A stretch of DNA of 15,428 bases from Cellvibrionales bacterium UBA2511. GTDB lineage: Bacteria; Pseudomonadota; Gammaproteobacteria; Pseudomonadales; Porticoccaceae. Of this stretch, positions 8,255 to 15,403 are shown in pieces. Under the pieces are notes generated by a model, which made no database searches, had not been told where the DNA came from, and saw nothing but the letters and a program-made list of their open reading frames with translations. Where the stretch lies: assembly GCA_002341315.1 (NCBI GenBank), contig DDNV01000096.1, positions 1 to 15,428 on the forward strand, in the 5' to 3' direction. The translations under genes and the position numbers were made by a program. Each line of letters starts with the position of its first letter. Position 1 is the first letter of the stretch.

Positions 8255-9766
8255 TTAATGACGCGTGAATATTTTTATATGATCGCAGATGTTCTCGTCA
8301 ACATGTAATTCAAAATTCTGCTGAATGTATTCATACACCCGGGGATGTGTACGGGAAAAACGCAAATCATCTCTATCATCCAGCAAAACGTCAAAGATAA
8401 TTGCCAGCTTTGTCCTGCTTACTATCAACTCCTGCATCATTTTTTCCTGTTTTTCTGATGTGGCAGGGTAGACGCAGTAGGTATCGTAAGCAGCGGGATC
8501 TCTGTTGTAGAGCGCGTAGAATCCGGGTATCGAGGGTGCAAAAAAACATTTTTCATCACTGTTGGAACAGGTATTTATAACCTTGTTCATCTGTTCAAGC
8601 ATGTTCGCTTGGGGGGGAGGTAGCAGGAAAAATTCGTTGTTCAGAGCAAGTTTTACATCGGATTTTGGCTTGATTAGGCGCCGTGCGCTATTTTGTAGAT
8701 TTTTATTATTCAGCAGAATTGAGCTGGCGGTCAGAAGAGCGAGAACAGGTAGAATGATAGCCGATGAAAATAGCAGGGCACTGAGGGCAACAATAATTAT
8801 CAGGCAGGGGTGTACGCTCAGGCACAGGTGGTCAAAGTCACAACGGGAATAGAGGTGATGGAAGTACGCCATACCCACCGCACTGCTGCTAATGATCAGC
8901 GCAGACAAGTTTGGAGATCTGCTGTCGATCTGTACTAGTCCGACAACCATGCCAGTGATATAGATGAGAGGTAGCGCATTGAACAGCGTCTTGAATAGTA
9001 TCCGTTTGACCTGGGGTTGGTGCGTCCAATGGGGTGTGGGTCGCCCCAAAAGCGGCAGCGGTAGCGACAGATTGGTTGTTCCGCGCTTCAAAATTGTCAG
9101 GACTTTTTCCCGCCAGTAGGCACTGGCAAAGCCCGGATGTCGAACAGCAATGTACAGTAATGGCATGAGACCGATCATGGTTCCGACTGTAAACACGCCG
9201 CCCGTAACGAGAAAATCCAGTTGGCCGGATATCAGGCATATCAGGCAGATAACAAGGAAAGCGGCACTGGCATAGAGGCCCAGATTGAGACCAAGAAAAT
9301 AGGCCAGGCCGTGAATGATGCCTGCGTAAAGCAGCGTTTTCCCGCCCGGATCGTTGAGTAGCAAATAGCCGCTGGCAATTGTCAGAAGGCAGGTCAATAC
9401 TTCGAAACTTTTGTAGTAGGGATGTAACCAGAGATAAAGCAGTACTTGAGATAGCGCCGTTGCGTACCAGTTATGGCTGATCTGATAGATTAGCCAGCCG
9501 CCAGTCGAGAGAGTGGCGATCATGACCAGTGACATAGCCAGCCGTTGTGTGTGAAAAGTTTGACCGAGCAGTTTCATGAACAGCCCAACCCACAGATACC
9601 TGCCAGGGTCATAAGCACGAAAGTCTCGGATAGGAATCTTTCCTCGTGCATATTGCTGTGCGCCAAAGCAGAGGTAGCCCTCGTCGGCAGTCTCCAGTTT
9701 GACACGAATTCCTGGCAGCCATAGCAACAGAATAATCACCGCTGCAATGAATATGCAGTAAAGCAT
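8255..9766 (-). CDS. GT-C superfamily integral membrane glycosyltransferase (ArnT/PMT-like)
   Basis: A membrane protein of about 503 aa with a signal-anchor-like N-terminal helix. The first extracytoplasmic loop carries ADEGYL, the acidic Asp-Glu pair expected as the GT-C catalytic motif, then ARGKIPIRDF and YDPGRYLW. Around ten membrane segments follow, then a soluble C-terminal part of roughly 120 residues. GT-C enzymes (ArnT, PMT and relatives) move sugars from polyprenyl-phosphate donors to lipid, glycan or protein acceptors in the periplasm. The DPM1-like GT2 in the same operon could make that donor. The ATG at 9766 has GAGG five bases upstream; the in-frame ATG at 9781 adds five residues but has no ribosome site. 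It is the last gene of the leftward operon, 73 bp after the methyltransferase. The acceptor is unknown. Confidence 0.78.
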   Translation of the reverse strand: MLYCIFIAAVIILLLWLPGIRVKLETADEGYLCFGAQQYARGKIPIRDFRAYDPGRYLWVGLFMKLLGQTFHTQRLAMSLVMIATLSTGGWLIYQISHNWYATALSQVLLYLWLHPYYKSFEVLTCLLTIASGYLLLNDPGGKTLLYAGIIHGLAYFLGLNLGLYASAAFLVICLICLISGQLDFLVTGGVFTVGTMIGLMPLLYIAVRHPGFASAYWREKVLTILKRGTTNLSLPLPLLGRPTPHWTHQPQVKRILFKTLFNALPLIYITGMVVGLVQIDSRSPNLSALIISSSAVGMAYFHHLYSRCDFDHLCLSVHPCLIIIVALSALLFSSAIILPVLALLTASSILLNNKNLQNSARRLIKPKSDVKLALNNEFFLLPPPQANMLEQMNKVINTCSNSDEKCFFAPSIPGFYALYNRDPAAYDTYCVYPATSEKQEKMMQELIVSRTKLAIIFDVLLDDRDDLRFSRTHPRVYEYIQQNFELHVDENICDHIKIFTRH

Positions 9767-9839
9767 GCTTGCCTCATACATGGTGTGGCTTGCCGGTCAT
9801 GGTGTTGGTTTCGCTCATACTATGAATCTTTCAGATTGC

Positions 9840-10580
9840 TCAAGTGGCTTTGGCGGAAATGAATTTGAATGCCGCCACGGGTTTCAGAATACCAATTCGA
9901 TCAAATTGTTTTTCAAACCAGTTCCCTGCTTGCAGGTTTTTCAGGGGCGGGGGCAAAATGCCGTAGTTATCGATAGCAATGTCCTGAAAGCCCGCCGCAG
10001 TTAATGCCGCTGTGAGCTTGGCATCTGTCAGATTGAGAATCCCCTTTTCGGCTTTCCATCGCATGCTGGGAGACAGGGAAATCTGTAGATAATAGAAGGG
10101 ACAAAAGGGGTTAACGTCAACGAAAAGTAGCCTTCCCTCAGGTTTGAGGACTTGCTTCATCCCGATAAATGCACTTTTAATATCGATCAGATGATGCAGC
10201 ATGAAAAAACCGGTCATGGCATCAAATTGGCCATGCAGTGATGCCGGTGGTGTCAGAATGTCGCCGCAATGGGTGGCAATATCAATAGCCTCCGGGCAAG
10301 CAGATACCAGCTTTTCTAGCAGATAGGGAGAAAGGTCAAAACCCTCGATATCGACGCCTTCACAGCGCAGCGGTATCGTGAATTTACCCATACCGCAGCC
10401 AACGTCCAGCACCTTGTCGCCCTTAAGGAGAAGGTTACTGTCGAGCACACGCCTGACATGGGACACAATATAATTGGAATTACCGGGCTGCACCCGCCAG
10501 TTCTGTTGTTGTGTTCGCGACTCATAATAATCGCGCTGTACCAGGTTGTGTTTTTGCTGACAGCTGTCGTCATTATTCAT
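9840..10580 (-). CDS. Class I SAM-dependent methyltransferase
   Basis: A 246-aa protein with a Rossmann-type methyltransferase core. Motif I is VLDVGCGMGKF (residues 57-67), followed by an acidic residue after strand 2 in GFDLSPY, then TGFFMLHHL and LKPEGRLLFVDV, the motif IV-VI region of small-molecule methyltransferases. The first ~45 residues are polar and rich in Gln and Asn. No membrane segment is convincing, although the region FCPFYYLQISLS is hydrophobic. It probably methylates a sugar, lipid carrier or glycan end; the substrate cannot be inferred. The start lies 6 bp after the GT2 stop, so translational coupling is likely. It differs clearly from the other methyltransferase of the operon, so the two are not recent duplicates. 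Confidence 0.85.
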   Translation of the reverse strand: MNNDDSCQQKHNLVQRDYYESRTQQQNWRVQPGNSNYIVSHVRRVLDSNLLLKGDKVLDVGCGMGKFTIPLRCEGVDIEGFDLSPYLLEKLVSACPEAIDIATHCGDILTPPASLHGQFDAMTGFFMLHHLIDIKSAFIGMKQVLKPEGRLLFVDVNPFCPFYYLQISLSPSMRWKAEKGILNLTDAKLTAALTAAGFQDIAIDNYGILPPPLKNLQAGNWFEKQFDRIGILKPVAAFKFISAKAT

Positions 10581-10586
10581 AGTTGT

Positions 10587-11285
10587 TCACTCAAGTAAGC
10601 ATTTGATATTTGAGAGGGCGGTTTTGAGGCGCATCGCCGAAGTGTAGGAGGATGATCCCTGGGGTCGTTGTTCGCGCTCGACTGCCAGTGTGCTGATCGT
10701 CAGTTTTGCCTTGCAGATCAGGCCGGGCAGGTAAAAACGTTTCGTCTCGAAACCAAGCACGGCGTGGACCATGGCTCGGTCCATCAGCACAAAACAACCT
10801 GCTCCTCTTGGCAGGTTGACCATCTGGCGGACCAGCCATTTGAAGACTCTGGACGTGGTCATCCGCCCCGTGCTTTGGTAGGGGTTGGAACGAACGGCGA
10901 AAACGGCATTGGCTTGTCGGGTGGTAATTTCCCGATACAGCCGGGGAATAACTTCGGGGGGGTCCTGCAGGTCCGCATCCATCACGGCCACATAATCACT
11001 GTTGCTGTTTTTCAGTCCGCTGCGAATGGCCTCCTGTTGCCCCCGATTGTGATCGTGTCGAATGATCCTGATGGTGCGGTGGCGGCTTTTCAGGTTATGA
11101 ATAAGCTCATAGGCATTATCCGGGCTCGCATCATCGATAAACAGCAACTCCAGCCCGATATCTAGCGGGGCGCATGCCTGCTCCAGTCGTGTTACCAATT
11201 CGGCAATACTGGCTTCATTGCGGTACACGGGAAGAACAACCGTAAGTGACTTTTTAGGTGCAACGTGCGAGGAATCAGGTTGCAT
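10587..11285 (-). CDS. GT2 glycosyltransferase, DPM1/GtrB-like polyprenyl-phosphate sugar synthase candidate
   Basis: A 232-aa GT-A-fold glycosyltransferase of family 2. It has VVLPVYRNE at the N-terminus, FIDDASPD (residues 49-56), HNRGQQEAIRSG (79-90) and the metal-binding DAD in VMDADLQDPPE (101-111). That last motif is typical of the dolichyl/polyprenyl-phosphate mannose synthase group (DPM1, GtrB, ArnC). The C-terminal RPQGSSSYT segment also fits that group. Bacterial GtrB-type enzymes usually continue into two membrane helices; this one stops there, so it resembles soluble DPM1. The likely reaction is transfer of a sugar from a nucleotide donor to polyprenyl phosphate, to supply the GT-C enzyme. 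Its ATG lies inside the epimerase gene (11-bp overlap), so the two are probably coupled. Confidence 0.87.
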   Translation of the reverse strand: MQPDSSHVAPKKSLTVVLPVYRNEASIAELVTRLEQACAPLDIGLELLFIDDASPDNAYELIHNLKSRHRTIRIIRHDHNRGQQEAIRSGLKNSNSDYVAVMDADLQDPPEVIPRLYREITTRQANAVFAVRSNPYQSTGRMTTSRVFKWLVRQMVNLPRGAGCFVLMDRAMVHAVLGFETKRFYLPGLICKAKLTISTLAVEREQRPQGSSSYTSAMRLKTALSNIKCLLE

Positions 11286-12207
11286 GGCTTTTCATCCAAT
11301 CTATGGTCTTCGACAGTCCTTGTTGAAGGTCCATAGTCGCGGTCCATCCGAGTACATGACGTGCCTTGTCGACATTGGCAAACCAGTCATCGCGATCCCA
11401 TTCCCTTCTAGGGAAGGCCCCTGATTGTATAGAGGGTTTTTTCCCGAGAATTGAGGCAATGGTATTGACGATATCTTCATTGCTGGTTTTACAGCCGTTG
11501 GCGATATTGAAAATATCTCCATAGTTGCACGAATGGGCCGCCAGAAGGCAGGCATTCACCACATCGTCGATATGGACGGGGTCGTGTGTGCAACCCCGAT
11601 CGGTGAGCTTCACCGGTTTATCATCGCTGATGTTGCGGATAGCAGTGGGAATTAGTCGATTGTCTGATTCCAGGGGTCCGTAGATGTGGAACAACCGCAG
11701 GATGGCGACCGGAATTTTTTGTGATCTGGACAGGCTTTGTAATAACTGGCTTCCCGCGAGCTTAGCCCCCCCGTACAGGGTGCAGGGGGCGGGCAAGTCT
11801 GTTTCATGGAAGGGGCCTGGCAGGTTGCCATATTCAGTGGAGCTGCCACAGTGGACAAATGCTTTTAACTTTGGTCCCTGAGCAGATTCCAGTAAATTAA
11901 CCAGCGCCAGAGTGTTAAGACGAATCGTTGTTGTTACATCATCGTAGTTGCGATTAACAACCGTATTGAAGACGTAGTGGGGCCGTATTGCCTGGAGCTG
12001 TTGCTGGACAGTGGTTGCGTCGCACAGGTCCATTTCTATTCGTGTGGGGTTGGTATTCAAGCGGTCGAACCGGTAGGTATCAGAGCCCTGACGTACCTGG
12101 GCAAAGACCTGTGCCCCCTGTTTTTCAAGGGTCTTGACCAGGTGAGCGCCGACAAAACCATTGGCACCGGTCACCAGTACAGCTTTTTGGCTAAAGGTAT
12201 CGTTCAT
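11275..12207 (-). CDS. NAD(P)-dependent epimerase/dehydratase (extended SDR)
   Basis: A 310-aa extended short-chain dehydrogenase/reductase of the nucleotide-sugar type. The nucleotide-binding motif TGANGFVG (residues 13-20) has the GxxGxxG spacing. The catalytic set is complete: Ser122/Ser123 with Glu125 in GSSTEYG, then Tyr145 and Lys149 in YGGAK. LRLFHIYGP, HDPVHIDDV and a C-terminal LGW segment are family features. It could be a nucleotide-sugar 4-epimerase, 4,6-dehydratase or 4-reductase. The Ser/Glu before Tyr does not decide, and I see no Asp-Glu dehydratase pair, so epimerase or reductase is more likely. It overlaps the aldolase stop by 4 bp and the GT2 start by 11 bp, so it is embedded in the operon. 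Confidence 0.88.
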   Translation of the reverse strand: MNDTFSQKAVLVTGANGFVGAHLVKTLEKQGAQVFAQVRQGSDTYRFDRLNTNPTRIEMDLCDATTVQQQLQAIRPHYVFNTVVNRNYDDVTTTIRLNTLALVNLLESAQGPKLKAFVHCGSSTEYGNLPGPFHETDLPAPCTLYGGAKLAGSQLLQSLSRSQKIPVAILRLFHIYGPLESDNRLIPTAIRNISDDKPVKLTDRGCTHDPVHIDDVVNACLLAAHSCNYGDIFNIANGCKTSNEDIVNTIASILGKKPSIQSGAFPRREWDRDDWFANVDKARHVLGWTATMDLQQGLSKTIDWMKSHAT

Positions 12208-12998
12208 GTCAGTGTGTTGAGCAACCTGAAAAGTTGTTGTTGATCCGTCAGTCGATCACTTTCTATCTGTGAAGTCTGCCGCTGCCTGATTTTGTGAATT
12301 TCCTGCTGAATAGCCGGTATCGCTTCTGATGCGGGGATCTGCTGGCTATCGGAGAAGAAAGAGCGCCGGAGGAAAGTGAACTGGCAGTCCAGCCGTGCCA
12401 GCTCGTGAAAAAAGTAATCGACGGGGAGAGGGTGCCCGAAGCCCGGGAGAGTCAGTCCGCCGAATCCGAATGCTGCATGCCGGATCTGTTGACGAATCGT
12501 GTCGACGGTGCCATCCGCCAGTACATGGAACAGTGTTGGCTTTCCCTGCGTAATGTGCAGGTCATTCAGCCCGACAAATACTCTCCGGACATCGTGATCA
12601 TTGACGACAGGCGCGAGGTTCAGGGCTTCGGTGGTTTCAATCATCAGGCCGATGGCGACTCGCCCGTCAACCTGCCTGAATACCTGTTCGATTTCCTGGC
12701 GGGTCCTTATCATTGGCACCAATATTTCATCGGCACCGGCATCAATCACACGGTCAATTTCATCTGCAGAACCCGAATCGATGGCATTAATACGACAAAT
12801 AACGCCAATATCCCTTGCCTTCAGGCTGGTGATGTCCTCCAGCGAGTGTTTATTGATCTGAGTGTTATAGCTGGCTTGTCGCTCATGCTTGCCTTTGACT
12901 TCAAGATCAACAACCACACCGCGACATCCTGCCTTAGTGCAGTCCATATCTGACATTGCGTCCCTGTGGAAGACGAACAGATCGAAGTCTTTTTCCAT
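12204..12998 (-). CDS. HpcH/HpaI aldolase / citrate-lyase beta (CitE-like) family protein
   Basis: A 264-aa TIM-barrel protein of the HpcH/HpaI aldolase family (PF03328). Residues expected of a working enzyme are present: DLE (31-33, the CitE-like loop), Arg69 in CRIN, ILVPMI (92-97), metal ligand Glu121 in LMIETTEAL, and Asp146 in FVGLNDLHI. Relatives cleave or form bonds between pyruvate or acetyl-CoA units and aldehydes or acyl-CoA thioesters. Inside a glycan operon it might add or remove a pyruvate-derived unit on a sugar; this is inference. The residues after about 240 are polar and Gln-rich. An in-frame GTG at 13016 would add six residues, but the ATG at 12998 has AAGAGAA at good spacing. 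It starts 11 bp after the methyltransferase stop and overlaps the epimerase by 4 bp. Confidence 0.82.
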   Translation of the reverse strand: MEKDFDLFVFHRDAMSDMDCTKAGCRGVVVDLEVKGKHERQASYNTQINKHSLEDITSLKARDIGVICRINAIDSGSADEIDRVIDAGADEILVPMIRTRQEIEQVFRQVDGRVAIGLMIETTEALNLAPVVNDHDVRRVFVGLNDLHITQGKPTLFHVLADGTVDTIRQQIRHAAFGFGGLTLPGFGHPLPVDYFFHELARLDCQFTFLRRSFFSDSQQIPASEAIPAIQQEIHKIRQRQTSQIESDRLTDQQQLFRLLNTLT

Positions 12999-13009
12999 CA
13001 CACTTTCTC

Positions 13010-13741
13010 TTAACACTTTTTTGCTACAACCACCAGGCTTGATCCCCAGGGAAACTTGGCCCCTTTCTTTGCCAGCCAGTTTTCGATCATCGAAATTTTC
13101 AGTAAAACATGATTGGTGATTTTGCCGGGGTTTTCTTCTTGCATCTGACGCTGTTTTTTTCTCCCTAAATATCTTGAAACTACAACCAGTGGAAACAATA
13201 AAAACTGGTGGTAATTGATATATTTGATGCTGAATCCAGCCTGTTCAACCGCTTGAGTGAGGGCGGTTTTGGTGTAACGTCTTTTATGGCCAGCCAGGGT
13301 GTCGCGACTACTCCATAGCCAGGGTATGGCCGGGACAGTAATGAATAATACTGAGTGGGGTTTGAGTGTACGGGAAAGCTCTTTTAGCATTTTGTGATCG
13401 TCAACATGCTCGAGCACATCAAGCGATGTCATCATGTCCACTGATTCATTTCCCAGCGGTAACTCCTGGACATCTCCGGCTATGAGCTGTGTGTCAGGTG
13501 CCAGGGTTTTCATATGGGGAGAGAGCAGTACCAGACGATCAATGCCGACCAGGTATTCACCGTAGGCTTGCAAATGTGTCAGGTTATAGCCGGAGCCGCA
13601 ACCAATATCAGCGAGGGTTTCAACCGGCTTTGGGCAGAATCTCCGGATCAGCTCCAGTACCATTGAGCGTCGGGCGCAGAACCAGAAGTGCGTCTGTTCC
13701 GTTCGCACTAGCATTTCATAGCGATCTGGCGTGAATTCCAT
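13010..13741 (-). CDS. Class I SAM-dependent methyltransferase (first gene of leftward operon)
   Basis: A 243-aa methyltransferase. The N-terminal THFWFCARR (residues 17-25) is the [EQ]..HFWF..R motif common in methyltransferases of surface-glycan loci. Motif I is ADIGCGSGYN (44-53), then VGIDRL, AGDVQELPLGNESVD and LDVLEHV, with LKPHSVLFITVPA as the motif VI strand. A hydrophobic C-terminal stretch (FLLFPLVVVSRYL) may associate with membrane or lipid-linked substrate. It is the promoter-proximal gene of the operon, with the aldolase 11 bp downstream. No clear ribosome site precedes the ATG; the upstream bases are AT-rich. The methyl acceptor is not deducible. Confidence 0.86.
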   Translation of the reverse strand: MEFTPDRYEMLVRTEQTHFWFCARRSMVLELIRRFCPKPVETLADIGCGSGYNLTHLQAYGEYLVGIDRLVLLSPHMKTLAPDTQLIAGDVQELPLGNESVDMMTSLDVLEHVDDHKMLKELSRTLKPHSVLFITVPAIPWLWSSRDTLAGHKRRYTKTALTQAVEQAGFSIKYINYHQFLLFPLVVVSRYLGRKKQRQMQEENPGKITNHVLLKISMIENWLAKKGAKFPWGSSLVVVAKKC

Positions 13742-13992
13742 TATTAGCTTATTTTTATCGGCGGTTGGCCCATTCTATCTGCATGCCATCAGAGTGCATA
13801 GATATGCCTTTAGGTGGTGCCATGTTATATAACCCGGGCACCTGAAGGGTATTTAGCCTGGATTGTCCAGGTTGGGGCCTCGTGTATGGTCAGATATTAA
13901 TTTGGTTGATCGCAAACACGCCCTGGCTACCCTACTTATTCCTTTGTCAGCCCTTTATAATATGCGCCTCTGATATCAATGCTGTCATTCCC
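13742..13992. promoter_or_regulatory. Divergent intergenic region with clustered dyads
   Basis: A 251-bp region between the divergent methyltransferase and YajR-like genes. Visible elements are a perfect 10-bp palindrome GTTATATAAC (13824-13833), lying within a 6-bp inverted repeat GGTGCC (13816-13821) / GGCACC (13837-13842), and CCTGGA-TTG-TCCAGG (13857-13871). These could be operator sites or small hairpins for the leftward operon. I found no convincing -35/-10 pair on the minus strand. No supported gene lies here. Confidence 0.4.
13956..13961 (+). promoter_or_regulatory. Candidate -10 box for the YajR-like gene
   Basis: TATAAT is a perfect -10 consensus 31 bp before the preferred ATG at 13993. 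The -35 at 17-bp spacing (TACTTA, 13933-13938) is poor, so an activator or a weak promoter is possible. A transcription start near 13968 would give a short leader and would exclude the longer reading frame beginning at 13882. Confidence 0.4.
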
Positions 13993-15354
13993 ATGAATCC
14001 ACTGGAACGCAAAAGCCTGTTTGGTTTGGCCTCACTCTATGCTTTTCGCATGGTGGGGTTATTCATGTTGTTGCCGGTACTGGCCCTTTACGCTGGCGAC
14101 TACAGTGGCAGCTCGGCCTTGCTGGTGGGCTTGGCTCTGGGTATCTATGGCCTCACCCAGGGACTATTCCAGATTCCCCTGGGATTTCTTTCCGATCGGG
14201 TTGGCCGAAAACCGGTGATTGCGGGCGGGTTGTTGTTGTTTCTTGCTGGGAGTGTTATCGCTGCGTTGTCTGATTCCATGTGGGGCCTGATTGCCGGTCG
14301 GGCGATGCAGGGGGCCGGAGCTGTGGCCAGCACGATCATGGCGCTATTGTCTGATTTGACGACGGAGCAGAATCGCACCAAAGCCATGGCAGTGGTGGGT
14401 GGCAGTATCGGTATTTCGTTTGCCCTTTCAATGGTGCTCGGGCCGGTTCTGGCAAATCAATGGGGGCTGTCCGGGTTGTTCTGGCTGGCGGCCGGGATGT
14501 CCGTGGTGAGTCTTGGGGTGTTGGCCCTGGTGATTCCCACACCGGTGACCTTGCTTCACAATGCGGAAGCAGAAGCGGTACCGGCAATGTTTGGCCGCTT
14601 GTTAAAAGACGCTGAGTTGTTGCGGCTCAATCTGGGGATCGGCACCCTGCATTTTGCCCAGATGGCCAGCTGGGTGGCAGTTCCGGTGATTCTGGAGCAG
14701 AGCTTGGATCTGGTCCGCGGCGATCACTGGATGATTTATCTTGGCACGATGGGCTTGTCGTTTCTCTGCATGCTGCCTTTTATTATCGTTGGGGAAAAGC
14801 GCCGCAAAATGAAACCGGTGTTTATTGGCGCGGTTACTCTGCTGGTTTTAGCCGAAATGGTTCTTGCCGCCAATACCAGTCACCGCTATGGCTTTATCGT
14901 GGGTTTATTCCTGTTTTTCATGGCCTTTAATCTGCTGGAGGCGTCGCTGCCGTCGCTGGTCAGCAAGCTGGCGCCGGCCGGCGGTCGCGGAACCGCCATG
15001 GGGATTTATTCCACCAGCCAGTTTCTGGGTGCTTTTCTCGGTGGTGTGGTCGGTGGCTATGTAGCCTGGCGGTTTGGTTATGCCGAGGTTTTCTGGATGG
15101 TGGCCGTATCGGTTCTGGTCTGGCTGATTGCTGCAGTGACCATGAAGAAGCCGGCGCACTTGAAGAGTCTGGTGGTTACTTTGCTGCCGGGGGAGGTGAT
15201 CGCTGCGGAACACTTTGTCGGGCCGGTGCCGGGTGTTCAGGACGTGGTGATTATGCCGGATCACCGGCTGGCATACTTTAAAGTGGACAAGGACTTTTTC
15301 TGTCAGACGGACATGGAGTCAGCGCTGGGACGTCCGCTGGAGACACCGGTTTAA
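13993..15354 (+). CDS. yajR: YajR-like MFS transporter with C-terminal YAM-type domain
   Basis: A 453-aa major facilitator with twelve predicted membrane segments and a cytoplasmic C-terminal domain, the same architecture and nearly the same length as E. coli YajR. MFS motif A is present in the loop between helices 2 and 3 as GFLSDRVGRKP. The last ~70 residues (PGEVIAAEH, PGVQDVVIM, AYFKVDKDF) match the small ferredoxin-like YAM domain that follows the transporter in YajR. It probably exports small molecules by proton antiport; the substrate is unknown. An upstream in-frame ATG at 13882 would add 37 residues, but that extension covers the TATAAT and does not resemble a family N-terminus, whereas MNPLERKSLFGLASLY does. 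It faces ssb and looks like backbone DNA unrelated to the glycan operons. Confidence 0.9.
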   Translation: MNPLERKSLFGLASLYAFRMVGLFMLLPVLALYAGDYSGSSALLVGLALGIYGLTQGLFQIPLGFLSDRVGRKPVIAGGLLLFLAGSVIAALSDSMWGLIAGRAMQGAGAVASTIMALLSDLTTEQNRTKAMAVVGGSIGISFALSMVLGPVLANQWGLSGLFWLAAGMSVVSLGVLALVIPTPVTLLHNAEAEAVPAMFGRLLKDAELLRLNLGIGTLHFAQMASWVAVPVILEQSLDLVRGDHWMIYLGTMGLSFLCMLPFIIVGEKRRKMKPVFIGAVTLLVLAEMVLAANTSHRYGFIVGLFLFFMAFNLLEASLPSLVSKLAPAGGRGTAMGIYSTSQFLGAFLGGVVGGYVAWRFGYAEVFWMVAVSVLVWLIAAVTMKKPAHLKSLVVTLLPGEVIAAEHFVGPVPGVQDVVIMPDHRLAYFKVDKDFFCQTDMESALGRPLETPV

Positions 15355-15356
15355 CG

Positions 15357-15392
15357 GCATAAAAAACCCGCGTAAAAGCGGGTTTTTTATGC
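15357..15392. terminator. Bidirectional intrinsic terminator between yajR and ssb
   Basis: A perfect inverted repeat: a 15-bp stem, GCATAAAAAACCCGC (15357-15371) with its exact complement (15378-15392), around the loop GTAAAA. The GC core followed by six T on one strand, and six T on the other (A-tract in the plus reading), makes it a terminator in both directions. It begins 3 bp after the yajR stop and ends 11 bp before the ssb stop. Confidence 0.95.
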
Positions 15393-15403
15393 GATTTGGT
15401 TTG

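Noticed and set aside
10668..11165. 165-aa plus-strand frame opposite the GT2 gene
   Set aside because: The GT2 motifs on the minus strand are unambiguous; the plus frame has no start signal and no recognisable domain.
12405..12953. 182-aa open frame on the plus strand inside the aldolase gene
   Set aside because: It is a shadow of the conserved aldolase on the opposite strand, with no ribosome site or domain.
13882..13992. N-terminal 37-residue extension of the YajR-like protein
   Set aside because: It spans a perfect TATAAT at 13956-13961, lacks a ribosome site, and makes the protein longer than YajR; the ATG at 13993 gives the family N-terminus.
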